A stretch of DNA of 64,000 bases from assembly GCF_000208865.1 (NCBI RefSeq), contig NC_018387.1, forward strand, positions 930,001 through 994,000, read 5' to 3'. Numbering within the stretch: the first letter of the stretch is position 1; every line of letters starts with the position of its first letter. Source of the stretch: Neospora caninum Liverpool (Eukaryota; Apicomplexa; Conoidasida; Eucoccidiorida; Sarcocystidae). Positions 1 through 12,355 of the stretch are shown here, piece by piece. The position numbers were made by a program, and so were the translations under genes. The notes under the pieces were generated by a model. That model saw only the letters and a program-made list of their open reading frames with translations. It was not told where the DNA came from and did no database searches.

Positions 1-826
1 AAAATCTTTCGGATATCCACAGTTTGATGAGGAGAGCGGAGTGACCGTCTTAAGGCCCAGAATCCCTCTGTCGACCGTGAACGGGTTCCGTGCACCAGTT
101 CATGTTGGCGCGGAAGATTATTACATTCAGGGGACATACGACCAAGTTGTTGCCTTTTTCGAGTGCTTCGACGAATACGAAGTTATCGCGTCAAAGTTGA
201 TGCCGAACGGCCACTGGACGAAAGAGGAAGGCCACGGGCCACTGTACGTCCAAGTCCAAAACACAATTGAAGGCGTTCGGTCTCCGATAGGTTCCCCCGC
301 TCAAATTCTGTTCCGTTATGGCGTGGCCAGCCTGAGAAAGGCCATTCGTGTGGCGGCGGCGCTCAATGGACACTTGCCCGGGTCATATGAAGACCTTTTG
401 CAGATGGTGGACAACGTGTCGGCGCTAGCAGAGTTTCTCCCCGGAGCTTCGACGGACGATGTCATCGATCTCTGGAGTGAACTCGCCGCAACCGCTGACA
501 GAAGCCAGCAGATCGCCATCGTCGTCGAAGCCATTGAAAAAGCCATTCAGCGCAAGAGACTGGATGAATCGGCGGGCTGGCAAGACGTGGATGCCGTCGA
601 TCTCTCGGCGCCGCTCACCGTGATGCTAACAAGCTACCCGCGCCCCTCTCACGGAGTCCGAGCCACAATAGCGCTCCCCTCGAACAAAGCGCTTTTGCGC
701 GACATAAAAGAGCAGTTTTCCATTCTGTTCGAAACAAGCGTGGTTGGACGCACCTTACTGGAGGCAGCAAACGGGAGTTCTCGATTTTCCACCGGTCTGC
801 AACCAAAGGACCAAAAACGGTACTAA
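1..826 (+). CDS. 3' part of an unrecognised protein-coding gene (runs in from the left edge)
   Basis: The frame is open from base 2 and ends at a TAA at 824-826, so about 274 residues are visible. There is no in-frame ATG near the left edge, so this is a terminal exon or the end of a longer one. The product is soluble looking, with no membrane segment. It alternates acidic and hydrophobic helices, for example around VIDLWSELAATADRSQQIA, and has a basic C-terminus ending in KDQKRY. I do not recognise a family. Codon use and composition look genuinely coding: it stays open with balanced residues while the other five frames break up. The start, upstream exons and function lie outside the window. 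Confidence 0.7.
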   Translation, partial: KSFGYPQFDEESGVTVLRPRIPLSTVNGFRAPVHVGAEDYYIQGTYDQVVAFFECFDEYEVIASKLMPNGHWTKEEGHGPLYVQVQNTIEGVRSPIGSPAQILFRYGVASLRKAIRVAAALNGHLPGSYEDLLQMVDNVSALAEFLPGASTDDVIDLWSELAATADRSQQIAIVVEAIEKAIQRKRLDESAGWQDVDAVDLSAPLTVMLTSYPRPSHGVRATIALPSNKALLRDIKEQFSILFETSVVGRTLLEAANGSSRFSTGLQPKDQKRY

Positions 827-2154
827 CTGCCCACGGCATAGGTGTTTCAACGTGATGAGCAACCCGCTAATCCAGTCTACCCATATATATATATATATAT
901 ATATTTACATATACCCAGAAATAGACACACGAAGTGTATGAGGTGTCGTGACGGTACTCACGCCACTTACTTAAGCTTTGCCGGTCGGTGAGCGATGCCA
1001 GGCATTCGCCTGTCTTTCCTTTGAATTTTTTTTTGACAGCGATGTTCCGGTCCCTTTTAGAGATTCACACATGTATACGCTTATATCGTGGTGCATATGG
1101 ATCTTCATATACACGTCTTGGTACACAACGAGGGAGCGTGCCGACCTTGTGTCTGGGCCCACGCCCGAGTGCTAGTTTTTCCGTGAGTTCACATCAAATG
1201 AAAGGGACAGTTGCACGGTGAAGACACCGAAACTCGACCCCCTCTAGCTACAGTCGCTGGGGCATGATAGCGCCTAACAACCACAAAACTTGAAATGTGC
1301 GGGGGTAGCGTTTCTCATGTAAATTACCCATCCCTCGCAGTCATTGAAAACCCCTATCCACCGCAGAAACCTCCATACTGCCGGCTTGTCGTAGTCGTGA
1401 GAGGGCCAGGTTCGTGTCGGTCCACATTCTCGATGGATTGGTTTGTTCTTACGAATTCAGAAACATACGGCAAAGGCGCTGCCACTGTTCTCTTGTTGGA
1501 ACACTTCCTTTCGTCTTCCACGGAAACTCGAGTCTAGTAACCGTATGTGCGAGCTCTAGTGCAGCGTCCTTCGATGCGTATATACTTGCGATAGTTGTGC
1601 TGGAACTGGATTTTCGTCGGGGGACAAAGATTCGACAGTGTTCTCTATTTACGAAGACGCAGCTGTCGCCCGTAGAGCCACACATTCGGCGGTAAAGCTG
1701 TTTCTCGCCAGCGCTTGAGCGGCTGACTCTCCTGGAAATGCAGCTGCCTCGCTTTCCATGTAAACACAACACGACAGGGTAAAGTGCTCACCCCAAGGAG
1801 TCTCCCACTTAGGCTAGCGTTGGAGCACAGCGTTTCATTTGATAGTCCACGCTCAATCGTACCACGCATAGTACTTGATCCCAATCTGGTTTAATAAGTC
1901 AAAGTTTGGTCGAGACGTTCGCGTCTAAAATGTATGACCGGGTACTAACTTATGATTGTATATTGGCGGCTGAATGTCAATCAAACGTGCGAATTTTAGG
2001 TTTTCCATTAAAATCTATTTGGAAGAACAGGCTTGATAGTACTGCCGTACCAAATAAGTTGTGTAGCATTTCCTATGGTCCTCAACATCACAGCTCTCTA
2101 GATATATCGCACCTGAAAGGTATTTTCTAGCATATTATGCGGTGTTAAAAGTAA
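827..2154. other. Intergenic stretch after the first gene
   Basis: I see no convincing coding region. The part just after the stop is probably 3' untranslated. A TA microsatellite lies at 883-904. From about 1900 the composition turns AT-rich, leading into the plastid-like fragment; bases 1906-2154 may belong to the same organellar insertion, but I could not assign a gene to them. Confidence 0.5.
883..904. repeat. (TA)n microsatellite
   Basis: About eleven uninterrupted AT units lie in the presumed 3' flank of the first gene. Similar tracts recur through the window. Confidence 0.9.
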
Positions 2155-2320
2155 TACCATCCAAAACTGGTAGACTTTTTACATAAACCTTTTCGTTTAG
2201 CTATTGAAGCCATTTTTTTAGTTGCTGGAAGAGGTACAGTAGTTACTGGAACAATTCAAAGAGGGATGTGTTAAATTAGGTGATACAGTAGCAAGGCTAG
2301 GTTTTAACTTATACTTGGTA
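2155..2320 (+). pseudogene. tufA: Apicoplast-derived tufA (EF-Tu) fragment inserted in nuclear DNA (NUPT)
   Basis: In plus frame 1 from about 2155 the translation carries a lysine-proline-phenylalanine start, then AIEAIFLVAGRGTVVTG and TIQRG. This is the junction between the GTP-binding domain and domain 2 of EF-Tu, whose hallmark is the GRGTVVTG motif. After 2263 the homology continues only one base out of frame (GCVKLGDTV), so a single-base insertion near 2264 breaks the gene, and a stop follows at once in the original frame. The codons are AT-rich, ending mostly in A or T, unlike neighbouring nuclear genes. Seeing the motif is direct. Plastid origin is inferred from the codon bias and from tufA being encoded on the coccidian apicoplast genome. 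A bacterial contaminant is less likely in this setting. Confidence 0.75.
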
Positions 2321-3760
2321 CGTCACGTACAACTGAGTCTCCTTCCTGATGTTAGTCTGTAGGGGATACACAGATCGGATTCGTGGTGGTCTGCGACCTG
2401 TTTAGTAACTGCAGGAACGCTTTTTAGGTCGGGTCATGAAATCCAACTTCGCGAGAGCCGAGTTTTGTCCGGTGTCTGGCCCAGATCTACAGCTGGGAAT
2501 TCCCTTCTACAGTACGCTGCGAAACGCGTGGACATATCCCCGTATTTCCTTCCGTAGTTGGAAGATGTGCTGTCATATTTTCGTTCTTTTTCTTGGGTGA
2601 GTCCAGCCTCTCTACCGCTTTCGCGGTGCACGTACCGGGCGGACTGGGATTCCCTTCACCGCCCGTTGCCTGGCCTCGTTGTTGGTCCTCCAATAAGCTC
2701 TTCCCGGCTTCATTGGTGTCGCAGAATCTGCTTGGGACTCGATTCGCGGCCTTTTGCCTGTCCGTTTCCCTCTTCATGCTCCGGGCAATTTGGACTGGTG
2801 GGTTCCACAGTGCCTCTCGACGCTCATTCGGCGGGCTCTCGCCACACTCGCTGAGTGGACGAGGCGACGAAAAACAGGGCGTTTTTTCGTGCATGCATGC
2901 GCGAAACAAAAAGCAAAAGATAAGAGGTTGAGCATCTGAGTAGCTTCCTCCGTTTGCGTTTTTCTCTATTCCGGAATCTGTTCCTGATGAAGCGGTTTCC
3001 TCCTTTTTCTGGATGACCCGTTGTTGACCGTCGTGTCCAACTTTTCCCCGCAGCTGTGCATGCATGCAGGAAAAAAGCATTTTTCATTTCATGGCAGCTC
3101 TGGTTCACGGAGAACCGTGCATCGCGCGCTTGCTATTTTCACAGTTTTCCATTTCTGCGTCTCTCTCGCTTTTCTTCGCAGTTTTTCGTCGCTTTTCGTG
3201 AGTCCCGTTGACCACGCTTCACAGAAAACGCGACGCCGTTCGCGGGTTGCCGTTGCAGAACCGCTGTTGAGTCAAAACGCTCATGGCTTTTCGGTTCTTC
3301 CATCTTCTCTCTTCTCTGTACTTGTATTTTATCGTATACATCAGCCGAATTTTCCGTGTTGTAGACATCCCTAGACAATTAAAATTATACCTTGCAACTT
3401 AGAGACACATACAAAGACATTTGCTGCGCCCATCGATACGTACATGGTACGTCAACGCATTCATCGTTACATGCTGACGTCAGTACATCCATCGCTACAT
3501 GCTTACATGGGTACCTGAAACGGATCGGCACCCGACCGGAAATCATTGAGAGAAACACAAAGATTTGGAAACACAGCAAGCTTTCTACTTTCGCCTTATC
3601 GCTTCTTCCAATCGAGCCGTGATGCTTTTTTCCCGGAGGTCTCCTGTGGCCTTCTGAAGTTCTTAGCTGCTTTTCCTGCCCACTGAGTCTCTCTCCGGGT
3701 GCATTTAAGTTTCGTAATTTCAAAACGTTCTCTTGCAAAGGCTCTCTGCTTCGCCCGATC
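2321..3760. other. Intergenic and 5' flank of the HGH1 gene
   Basis: No supported gene. The region contains several GCATGC/TGCATGCA words (about 2892 and 3059), a motif class bound by apicomplexan AP2 factors. It also has a patch of imperfect repeats at about 3435-3510 in which 'catcg-tacatgc'-like units recur. Probably contains the promoter and 5' untranslated region of the next gene. Confidence 0.4.
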
Positions 3761-6700
3761 ATGGAGACTACCACGCCGCGCACGCCCGAGGAAATCTCGA
3801 TGTTTGGCGATGTCCTCGAACTCCTCCATCACCCGAGAAGGCGAGATGTACGGACACAGGCACTGCATGCATGCGTCCAATGCAGCAGCGAGGCCTCATT
3901 TCTGTCTTTCTTGAAGTCGCTTCTTCCTAACCACAGTGGTGCAGGCGAGGCGGAGAAGCGCGAGGTCTCAAGCCCTACGGACGACGACAAGGACAGACGA
4001 CAGGGAAAAGAAGCACTCCATCCCCGAAAAGACCTAGACCGGTTCCTTCGTTCTCTTATTCGGACTCTAGGACAAGAAGAAGATGGCGCCTCGGCCGCCG
4101 CAGTGGAGGTATTAATTAACCTCTCTGCTGACGAAGTCCTTGGTAAGGCCACAAATGAACTTCCAGAAGACTGGGAGGCTTGGCAGGAGAGGAGAGAGGG
4201 CCAAGGTTGCCGAAGTTGTTCAACGAAAGACGTAGATGCATGTACGGTGGACCTTCACGTGTGCTTCTGTCGTTTCGAAATAACCGCACTTCGCTACGCC
4301 CGCAGATTTGCTTGTTGACACATATCCAGGCGCACATTTCCCACCACAAAACGGTACATATTTATATATAAATGCATACTTGCATGTATGGGCATGTGAA
4401 TAGAATAGCGAAGCTCTAGACGTTCGCGTCTACTGCATGCCGTTTTGCGTCAATACGCGCGGGTACGCGGCGCTAGAGCATTTGCCTGTGTATCACATGA
4501 TGGAAATGCGTTTCGAATGGCAACAAAGATTCCTACAGTTTCCTGTCGTAATACCTCACCTGTACGTACACACCGCAGCGGACTACATGGTGAAGCGCGA
4601 ACTGCACATCGTGAACGTGGTCGTGGATAATCTGGAAGAACAGACGAAAAACGAAGCGCCTCGGCATGCAAACATCTCGCTCATGCTGCTGAGCAACCTG
4701 ACTCGAAAAGAAGAAGCCGGCCGGGCTCTTCTCGAGGCGAAGCATGGCGTTCCAGGTAGGACGACCGGCCGCGGGGGGGGAGGGGCGCGGAGAAGAAGCT
4801 GTACGAATTTCATTTCTCTTGGTAGTCTTTTCCAGATGTTACTCTTCCCGGAATACTTACGTAGCACCCACCTCACTTGGTAATGCATTGATGTAATTAT
4901 CGTACGAGCTCTCTAGTTGGCGAGAGTTGAAGCGAGAGAGAACAAACTGGCTACGCGAAGATGGCATGCAGCTTAGAAGGGCGGAACGGAGAAGCGCGCA
5001 CGCGGGGCAAAATCAAGACAAAGACAACGCTAGCGAGAGAGGGAGGAAACCAAGCTGGAAAGGAAAGGAAGAAGAGAACAAGACACATGGATAGGTCGAC
5101 GACAGCGACAGCGCGAGTGGCTGCGGGCAGAGACAAGGCGGCACAGAGGTCGATGGAGACCGCGCACGAGCACGGACGCACACACGCCGAGGAAACGCTC
5201 ATTCGTTCCCTCTCCGTGGGAACGAAAGCGCTGTTCGAAAGGTGAGCGCAACGCTTTCTCCGGTCCTTCGCATGCAATGTGTCTTCAGGATTCAATCTCG
5301 TTCGCCTTATCAGGGTGTTGGACGCCGCTGCCCGGTCCCCTGCACGTCGACTCCCCAACGACAAGTAAGGCGGGAGCGCTAGAAAACGAAGAGCGCGAGT
5401 TTTTTGTGGAGTTGCTTGGCCGTTCGTCTCTCGATAAGCTATGCCTGTGGAGCAAAAGGAAAGACCGAGACCGCAGTGTCTGAGGGCTTCGCGTTCTCGG
5501 TTCCGTTTTCGCCCCCCTCGTGGTGTTTTTTCAGAGAGAGAAAAGGAAGTGCTGCTTGCAGCCTCCGTCCGCTGCACTGTTCGTCTCGGCGCGTGGCTGT
5601 TCTCGCGTTGTCAGTCTTGCAGACGCTTCTTCATGAAGATAAAAAGAGGCGCCTCATGCGTGCTGTGGGGTTTCTGCGTGCTACGGGAGACGGTTAGGTC
5701 TCTCCTTTTTGCTGTTTTGTGGCGAAGTGTCTCTTTTCTCGTGGTGTGAGGAACGAAGGAGGCGATGCTCACGGAACCGGCGACTTTTCTTTTCCGCGCT
5801 CGGATGTTTTCAGATACTGGCAGGAGGAAGGCTACTTCATTCTCTCTATTTTGCAGAACATTTCGTCTTTGAAAGAAGGAACCGCGACACTCTCTGGGGT
5901 TCTCTTGCCTCAGCTGAATTCTCTCCTGTAGGTCATTCTTTGCTGTGTGTTCCTGGACACACTCGAATGCTGTTTTCGTTCTGGCCAATGAAAAGCGGGC
6001 GGGCCATAGGCACACCCGAGAAGAAAGGCGAAACAGGCAAAATCAGCGACAAAAACGGAGACAAACCAAACTTCTGTATCTGAGGGCCGGTGGTCCCCAC
6101 GTACACCTGGGATGCCTGCCGTCTGCGGCCGTCTCTGTCTTCATGCGCGTGTTCGCTGTGGCGTCTCGCCGTTCATTGGTCTCGCCGTTCATTTATGTCT
6201 CGCGACCACGGAAGCGGAAACGTGCTTTGTGCTCATCTCGTCCATGTGTTGCCTCCGTCGACGCCTTCTCTTCTTCTCTGGCTGCCCGAGTGTGTCTAAA
6301 CTTCGCGTGTTTCCTTTTGAGGTTCGTCGACGGGTTGCCGTTCTCCGTCCGCGCTAGAGCGCCTGTCGCTTTCTTGTGTTTTTTGCTCGTCCCGCAGTTC
6401 TCTTCTTCCTCTCCTCCCGCCCCACTGCCACTCGCCGCTCCTGCGCCTGTGCCTGAACCTCTGCTTGGACAAGAGCATCCACCCCGCAATTTGCCGATTC
6501 CCGCCCCCGTCCTTTTCTTCTTCCGTGGCTGCGAAATGCGGCGAGTCACGCTGCGACGAGCAGCCGGGAACTCCGGCGCAGCTCAGCCCAAACGGAGAAT
6601 CCGTCCCCGCCTCGCCCACCTCGACTCGAGATTCGCTTGCTCCAGGAGACTCGCCGATGAGCTCGCCTTCCTCTGCTGTCTCTCAGTTGGATGCGTCTTT

Positions 6701-9303
6701 CGCTGAGGCCGCGGGCCAGGCGACGCGCCAGCCTCATGCAGCTCCTGCGAGATCTGACCAAGACGCCCCATGGCAGGGGACGCGAGAGAGTGGAGAGGAC
6801 AATATTCCTTGTTCTCTTCTCATCGCACTCGCCTCCTTCCTCTATCCGCCGCCTGGGCCGAAGAGGGGCTTCGTGGGGGAAGACAAAATGGCCGAGAAAA
6901 CTGCTCAGAGGAAACACACGGAGGTGGGGAACAAACCCGCTGCAGGGGCGAGCGATTCGGCGCAGAGCCAGAGGGACGCGAAAGCAAAGATAGAAGAAAC
7001 GGAAGGTCTCGAGAAGGGAGAAGCGGGAGAGAACACTGGAAAGACGTCAGGAAGCGCCGCTCATGCAGACGCAGAAGTCGCGAGGCTACGATTTCTGCAT
7101 CCTGTCGTCTCGGTAAGAAGGCCTCTCGCGCGACAGCGAGAGACCACGACACGCCGCGCGGGGCCGAGAACCGCTCTAGTATTGTAAAGCTTTGTTTCCC
7201 TCGCTTTCCTCGCTTCTCCTGTGCTGCGGGTCGCCTGTCGCCTTCGTCCCACTGTGCCTCATCTGTATATATGTCTGTCGTCCCCTCCCCCTTCTCTTTT
7301 TTCTTCTCTGTTGCTGAATTTCTGTCTCGTGTCGCGGTCCTTGTCGACGCGCTGTCGTTATGCTCACCCCCTCGTTTCCGTGATCTCTCAGATTCGTTTT
7401 CTCCCCGGCCCTTTCCTGTGCGTTTCCCGTCAGCACGCCGGGCGTCTTGGCTTCGATGTGGTGTCTCCTTGCTGTTCCCCTCGAGTCTCACACGTGTTTC
7501 CTTCTCGTCAACGCATCCGCTCATGTTCTCTCTTCTACCTGTCTTGTTTTCTCTAACGCGTTGCTCTTTCGTTGGTATGCATGCAGCGAAACGCCTACGG
7601 CCCTGCAGGCAGCGCCCTGAGCCGCAAGTTGATCGTTGATTGCTTCTCCGCTCTCGCTCTGACTGAAACAGGAAGGTCCGAAGAAATCGTATTTTCACTG
7701 ATCTTCCGAGGAGGCGTCGCATCTACGTTACTTGACGCCAACCTGTAACCTCGCGTCCACCAACTTAAAGCCGCCTGCGTGTTCAGTTGTGTGCCGTCGT
7801 CGAAAACGCTATCGGAGTTTCCTCGCTCTCTTCGTAACTGCGTGACCGCGTCGGTTCCACCTCTCGGCCGTGCGCCGTTGATACTCATAGCGCCCCCACA
7901 CGCCCAGGGCAGCGTCTCTCTATCAGTCTTTCACTCTGTTCCTTGCCAGTGTCCGCGCCTCCCGAGACTTCGCCTCCTGTTGTTCTGTGTCGGACTCTAC
8001 CGATGCTCTTCCCACGTGTACCACTCCGGCGGCGCTGCCTTCTCTGTCTCGACTTTCTCGCGCAGCCGCCCCATCCAGCTGACGCTTCAGCTCCAGTCTA
8101 TCCAACGACGGTCCTCTGTTCTCCCCTCGCTTTCTCGAAGGCCATCTATTTCTGCAGCCTTCCCTCTCCTTTAGCGTTCTGTGCCTTGGTGGTGCTCTCG
8201 TCCGCTGTCTCTGTCATTCCCTCTTACGGCGTCGTCACTCCTCGATTTACCTTTCTTTCGACTTCTCTGCGTTTTTCAACCGATATCCCGTTCTACCTGG
8301 TGTAGCGCGTGTCTAAATCCAAATGCGGTCGCGTGTAACTCTATATTTATCTACGTGTGCAAATATACTTGCATATCTGCTTGCCTACGTTTGAACCATC
8401 TCTCTGTACGTGCACGTCAGCGGAGCTGCGCGGGTCGCACTCGTTCTTTTGCCTCGTTGCGTGTTCTTCCTGTCTCCGTTTTTAGGACCAGCATGCGTGA
8501 AAGCGGCATCTACGAAGTCCTGAGATGTGTGCACCTTGACGAAAAGAACTCACCCGTCAGGTAGGGAAGAAAAGGAACACACACGAAAGGGACGCGAGCC
8601 TGTCAGGAATCTCTCCGTGAATCCTTGCGCGTTCCTGTGTGCCTTCGATACCGTGCCTTCTCTCCACCTATTTTCTCCGTTTCCCTGTTTGTTGGCCTTT
8701 GCGACTTCTTCCGCGTCCTTCATATTGATGACGCGTGGCGGCACGACAAAAAACCGTTGTTGTTCCTTCAGTAGTGGATTTCCAAGCTGCCGCTGTTCCC
8801 GGCGGCTTCGCGTGTGCGCCGGAGCGAAAAATACGTGTGTCGGTCTTTCCGTCGTGTGAACGAAATGACGAAGGCAAGCGTTTCCAGTGTGATATCGAGA
8901 GTGCAGTCAATCAAATTTAATCAAACTCTCGTTAGCCTTCGATATATATATATATATATATATATGTATATTCATATTTATATACTTGTATACGCACATG
9001 TACCTTCGCCCGCATGGTTGCCTATAAGTAGATATGCGGCTATAGATAGAGGCCGAGAAGACGTGCATATATATATATATATATATATATAATATTTGTG
9101 TCTGCATGTAGAGATTGATAACTATGAAAGTGTTTCAAGTCGTTTGTGATGTGTGCGTCAGAGAAGAGATCGAGAATATGGTGCACGTCCTGGTTTACTC
9201 TGAGGAGGAGTTGAAGCAGCAGGACGAAGATCTTGCGCGGTCTGTTCAGAGAGAGCCTTCAGGGAAAACGCCGAAGCCCGCTGTAGCGGATATGACAGGT
9301 TGA
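3761..9303 (+). CDS. HGH1: HGH1 homologue (armadillo-like, DUF383/DUF384), eight exons
   Basis: Proposed exons are 3761-4142, 4477-4755, 5289-5364, 5814-5927, 6398-7112, 7587-7675, 8486-8560 and 9162-9303. Phases match at each GT-AG junction and give about 623 aa. Recognisable HGH1 landmarks in order are an N-terminal helical repeat ending in VLINLSADEVL, the DUF383 signature NISLMLLSNLTRKEEAGRAL, a second NIS repeat (ILQNISSLKEGT), the cysteine/histidine segment LCLNLCLDKSIHPAIC, SRKLIVDCFSALALTETGR, MRESGIYEVLRCVHL, and a C-terminal ENMVHVLVYSEEELKQQ. In yeast HGH1 is a chaperone that helps elongation factor 2 fold with TRiC; the same cytosolic role is inferred here. Exon 5 carries a roughly 120-residue low-complexity insertion absent from the family, so the protein is about 1.6 times the usual length. 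The acceptor of exon 2 is the weakest junction. Confidence 0.85.
8942..8965. repeat. (TA)n microsatellite in an HGH1 intron
   Basis: Uninterrupted TA repeat in the last intron (8561-9161). A second TA tract at 9067-9091 lies in the same intron. Confidence 0.9.
9067..9091. repeat. (TA)n microsatellite in an HGH1 intron
   Basis: Uninterrupted TA repeat about 70 bp before the final exon. Confidence 0.9.
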
Positions 9304-12300
9304 TTTCGTTGACGATGTGTTTCTGTTGAATGAACTTTTCCGTTTCCCCCGTCGCCGTGTACTGGAATAGTGTTGCAGTCGCAGGACTGGATGCTCTCAG
9401 GCTGAAAAAGTACGCATGCGTCTTTCCCGGGACGAACAGAGAAGGTTGGGCGTTTCCACGCTCTCGCCTGTCCCACCCTAGTTGGTGCGAGATAAGCCAA
9501 TCTCGCTGGAACTGTTTCGGTGTTGAATCAGACGCAAAACCAACAAGGAGCGAGGAGACAAACGGCACTCTGTGCCTTGGTCGGCGTTTGACATAGAAAT
9601 CGACCAAAGTACACACGTGCTGACTGTCTTACACTGCTCGTGAATGATGAAGCATGCGAATGCTTAATAAGAGGTAGAAGCTCAACTGCAGTCACTGCTG
9701 GTATACGCTTGAAGGGTGTTCTCTGTTTTTCTCTGCAAGCATTTTTTGCTGCGGTCCTGCCGGCTTCCTAGGAAGAGGAAAGAAGAGAGAACATGGCGCA
9801 AGACAATGCCTGAAAACCTCCGAGTAGGAAGCAGACAGCGAGGAGACAGAAGAGCAAGAGGGAAGAACAAGTTATCCCTCCCGTGTTCACAATTCGTTGG
9901 CGGTTACGGTACCACCCCGACCCTTATTAGTCTGAGGCCACGCAAGACGGCACCGGTCTCTGTTCTTTTTTCGACTTTTTGGCAACGAGGAAAGAAAGTA
10001 GATATTTTCTTCCTTTTGCTCTAGATGTTCGCTTCCCCTCCAGTTGACAAAAGAAGGGAAAGCATGCTCCTTCTTTTCCCTGGTCGACCTTTAGTAGTCG
10101 AGCAGGCTCTGGGGACGTGAGACAAAGAAGCCCCGTTACGCTACCACGGTACTTTGAAGACGCGAATCGATGTTCGCCTCCTGGGACAACGAATGGTTTT
10201 TGCCGTCAGATTTGCCTTTCCTTCAAGGAGGCAACACATGCGGAAGAGTATGCAGAAACTCAAGGGGTGAGCTCTCCAACTTTCGTAGCTGCCGGTCCAG
10301 CTTCAGAAATGCGCCGGAACGAAACAAGGCGAAGCGGCGTTTGCCTCTGTCTGTTCCTCAGCGAGGAACAGAGAGTAGAAGGCGTCGCTGGACCAGATTC
10401 TTCACCATTTTCTGGATCTTTTCGTAGTGCACAACAGGGGCCACGGTCTAAGAAGCACTCTTTTCCTGAGTATTTCCGCTCCCGTGAAACACGCGAGAAG
10501 AAATTGTTGAGGAAGCTCCGCCTTGTGTTTCGTTAACAGAAAAACCAGGAAAGAAACGTAGTCTCCGATGTGTGTGTTGCGTCCTCTCTTTCTCTCTACA
10601 TCTCACAGAACAGAGCGTAACGACTTCCTGTTTCCATGCATCTCAGGCGCAGATTTTCTGCAGCCGCCTGGCGGGTTCACCCTTAACGCGAAACGCTATC
10701 CGGAAGAGAAGGAAAGACTACGGGAAACCGGCGTTCAGATTGCTTTTCTTCACCCCAAGGACCGAGGGCAAAAGGAAACCCCTAGTTTTGAGTGTGGTGT
10801 GCGTTCTTGGCCTTTTGGGGACGGATGGGAAGAAAAGCCGAATTCGCCCGGTGTCTTGTCACTCCCCGTGGACGCATTCACTCCCCACTGAGTGATGGCG
10901 GGAGACAGAGCCCGCTGGAATGTGAGGAAGAAAAAGCGCAATCTCCTCCAAAAAGAAAAGCCGGTTGACCTTTTAGCGCTGGAAGAGAGTGAGAAAACAT
11001 GTGTTCAGGACTGGACTCTGTTTTTTCTTTCCGGAAAAAATCGAAAGAAACGCACGCGAAACGCGCCGCCCACGCACGTCTCGCTCCGTGAGAACAACCG
11101 CAGCGGAGAGATCGACATGTGTGTCCTTCGTACCTGATCTGCACGTACGCGAAAATCGAAAAGTATACTCTCCTTCCCTCTCTTTTTCTCTCGTATTCTT
11201 TCTCTTGTCTCTTCACTGACCTCTCTCTTGTTCTCTCTTGTTCTGCCTCCTGTATGGGAGAGCCCGCGGTTGCCGCCTGCTGGTCCGAGCGAAGAAAAGT
11301 TGACAGATGCATCGCCTGAGAGGGAGAGAATCCTGTCTCTGAGAAGAAGGACAAAGTACGCACGTCATGTTTCTGTGAATATCAACGTCGAACCTTCCCT
11401 CTCCTTTGTTCTTCAGTTTCTTCCTTTCCTCACCGTTTTTGAGCGGTCGCTGTGCGTGTGTCGTCCCATTTCCAACGACGGGTCGCCAGATGCACTGCCA
11501 CAGCGCAAAAGAATCTTTGGCAAAATTTAAGAACCTGTTGACGCTCCTTTGTCTTCTTGAATGCTTTCTTCCTTCTCTTCCTCCGCGCCTCTTCCTCTGT
11601 CAAGGGTCCGTCCCTGAGAAACGGGAAGAAAACATCATCCTTCTCCGTCTTCCTCCTTTCTTCGTCTTCCTCCTCTCCTTCTTCTCAGAATCCCTTGTCT
11701 TCTTCGTCTCCGCCTCCTCCCTCTTCTCCTCCGTCGTCTCCGTCTTCTTCTCCTGCACGTCTCCGTCTTTTCTCCCCTTTCTCTCAGTTCCCCGTTCATG
11801 TTTGGTGTTCTTTCGTCGTCGTTTCTCTCCCGCCGATCCATCCTTGTCAATAGGACAGAGTCCGTTGCTTCGGCTTCCGTTGCTTCGGCTTCTCGAAGCC
11901 ACCTCGTTTCTTCCTCCATTCGTCTCCGTTTTCTTGTCTACCTCTGTCTTGTCCACGCTCTTCCTCTTCTTCGTATACTCCGTTTTTCTCGTCGCCCCCG
12001 TTCCGAGAAGGTGGAAGTCGAAGCGACACACGCATCCGCTTTCCAAAAAAGTGCACGCGTCAGTTCCCGCTTCGTCCCGACTCTGCCGCCCTGTACCATA
12101 CCTCTGCAAATTCGTGCCCACTCTCTGGGGTAACCAAACCTGCGTCCTGACAGCATACAGCCCTGTCCAAATAGATGCCTATGCGCGTGGAGGGTGTGAT
12201 GCGTGCCCGTTCGGGCGGTGAGAAGAACAGTCCCTTTCGGTGTTGTCTTGGCCTTCTTCCCGCGCACCCTTTCTTGCCTTTTCTGTGCGCTTCCGACCTC

Positions 12301-12355
12301 CGTGCCATGCAGCCTCGCCCTTGTTTCGACGCTCTCTTTTCCTCTGCAAAGGAAG
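9304..12355. other. Region between HGH1 and the LMBR1-like gene
   Basis: No frame here looks like a conserved protein. The right half (about 11150-12000) is strongly pyrimidine-rich on the plus strand, with runs of TCTTCC/CTCCTT, typical of long coccidian 5' untranslated regions or introns. It most likely holds the 3' end of HGH1 and the promoter and leader of the next gene. Untranslated exons cannot be excluded. Confidence 0.4.

Noticed and set aside
11560..11800. TCTTCC/CTCCTT-rich tract encoding Ser/Phe/Pro-rich frames
   Set aside because: Low-complexity pyrimidine tract typical of coccidian leaders and introns; the open frames reflect composition only.
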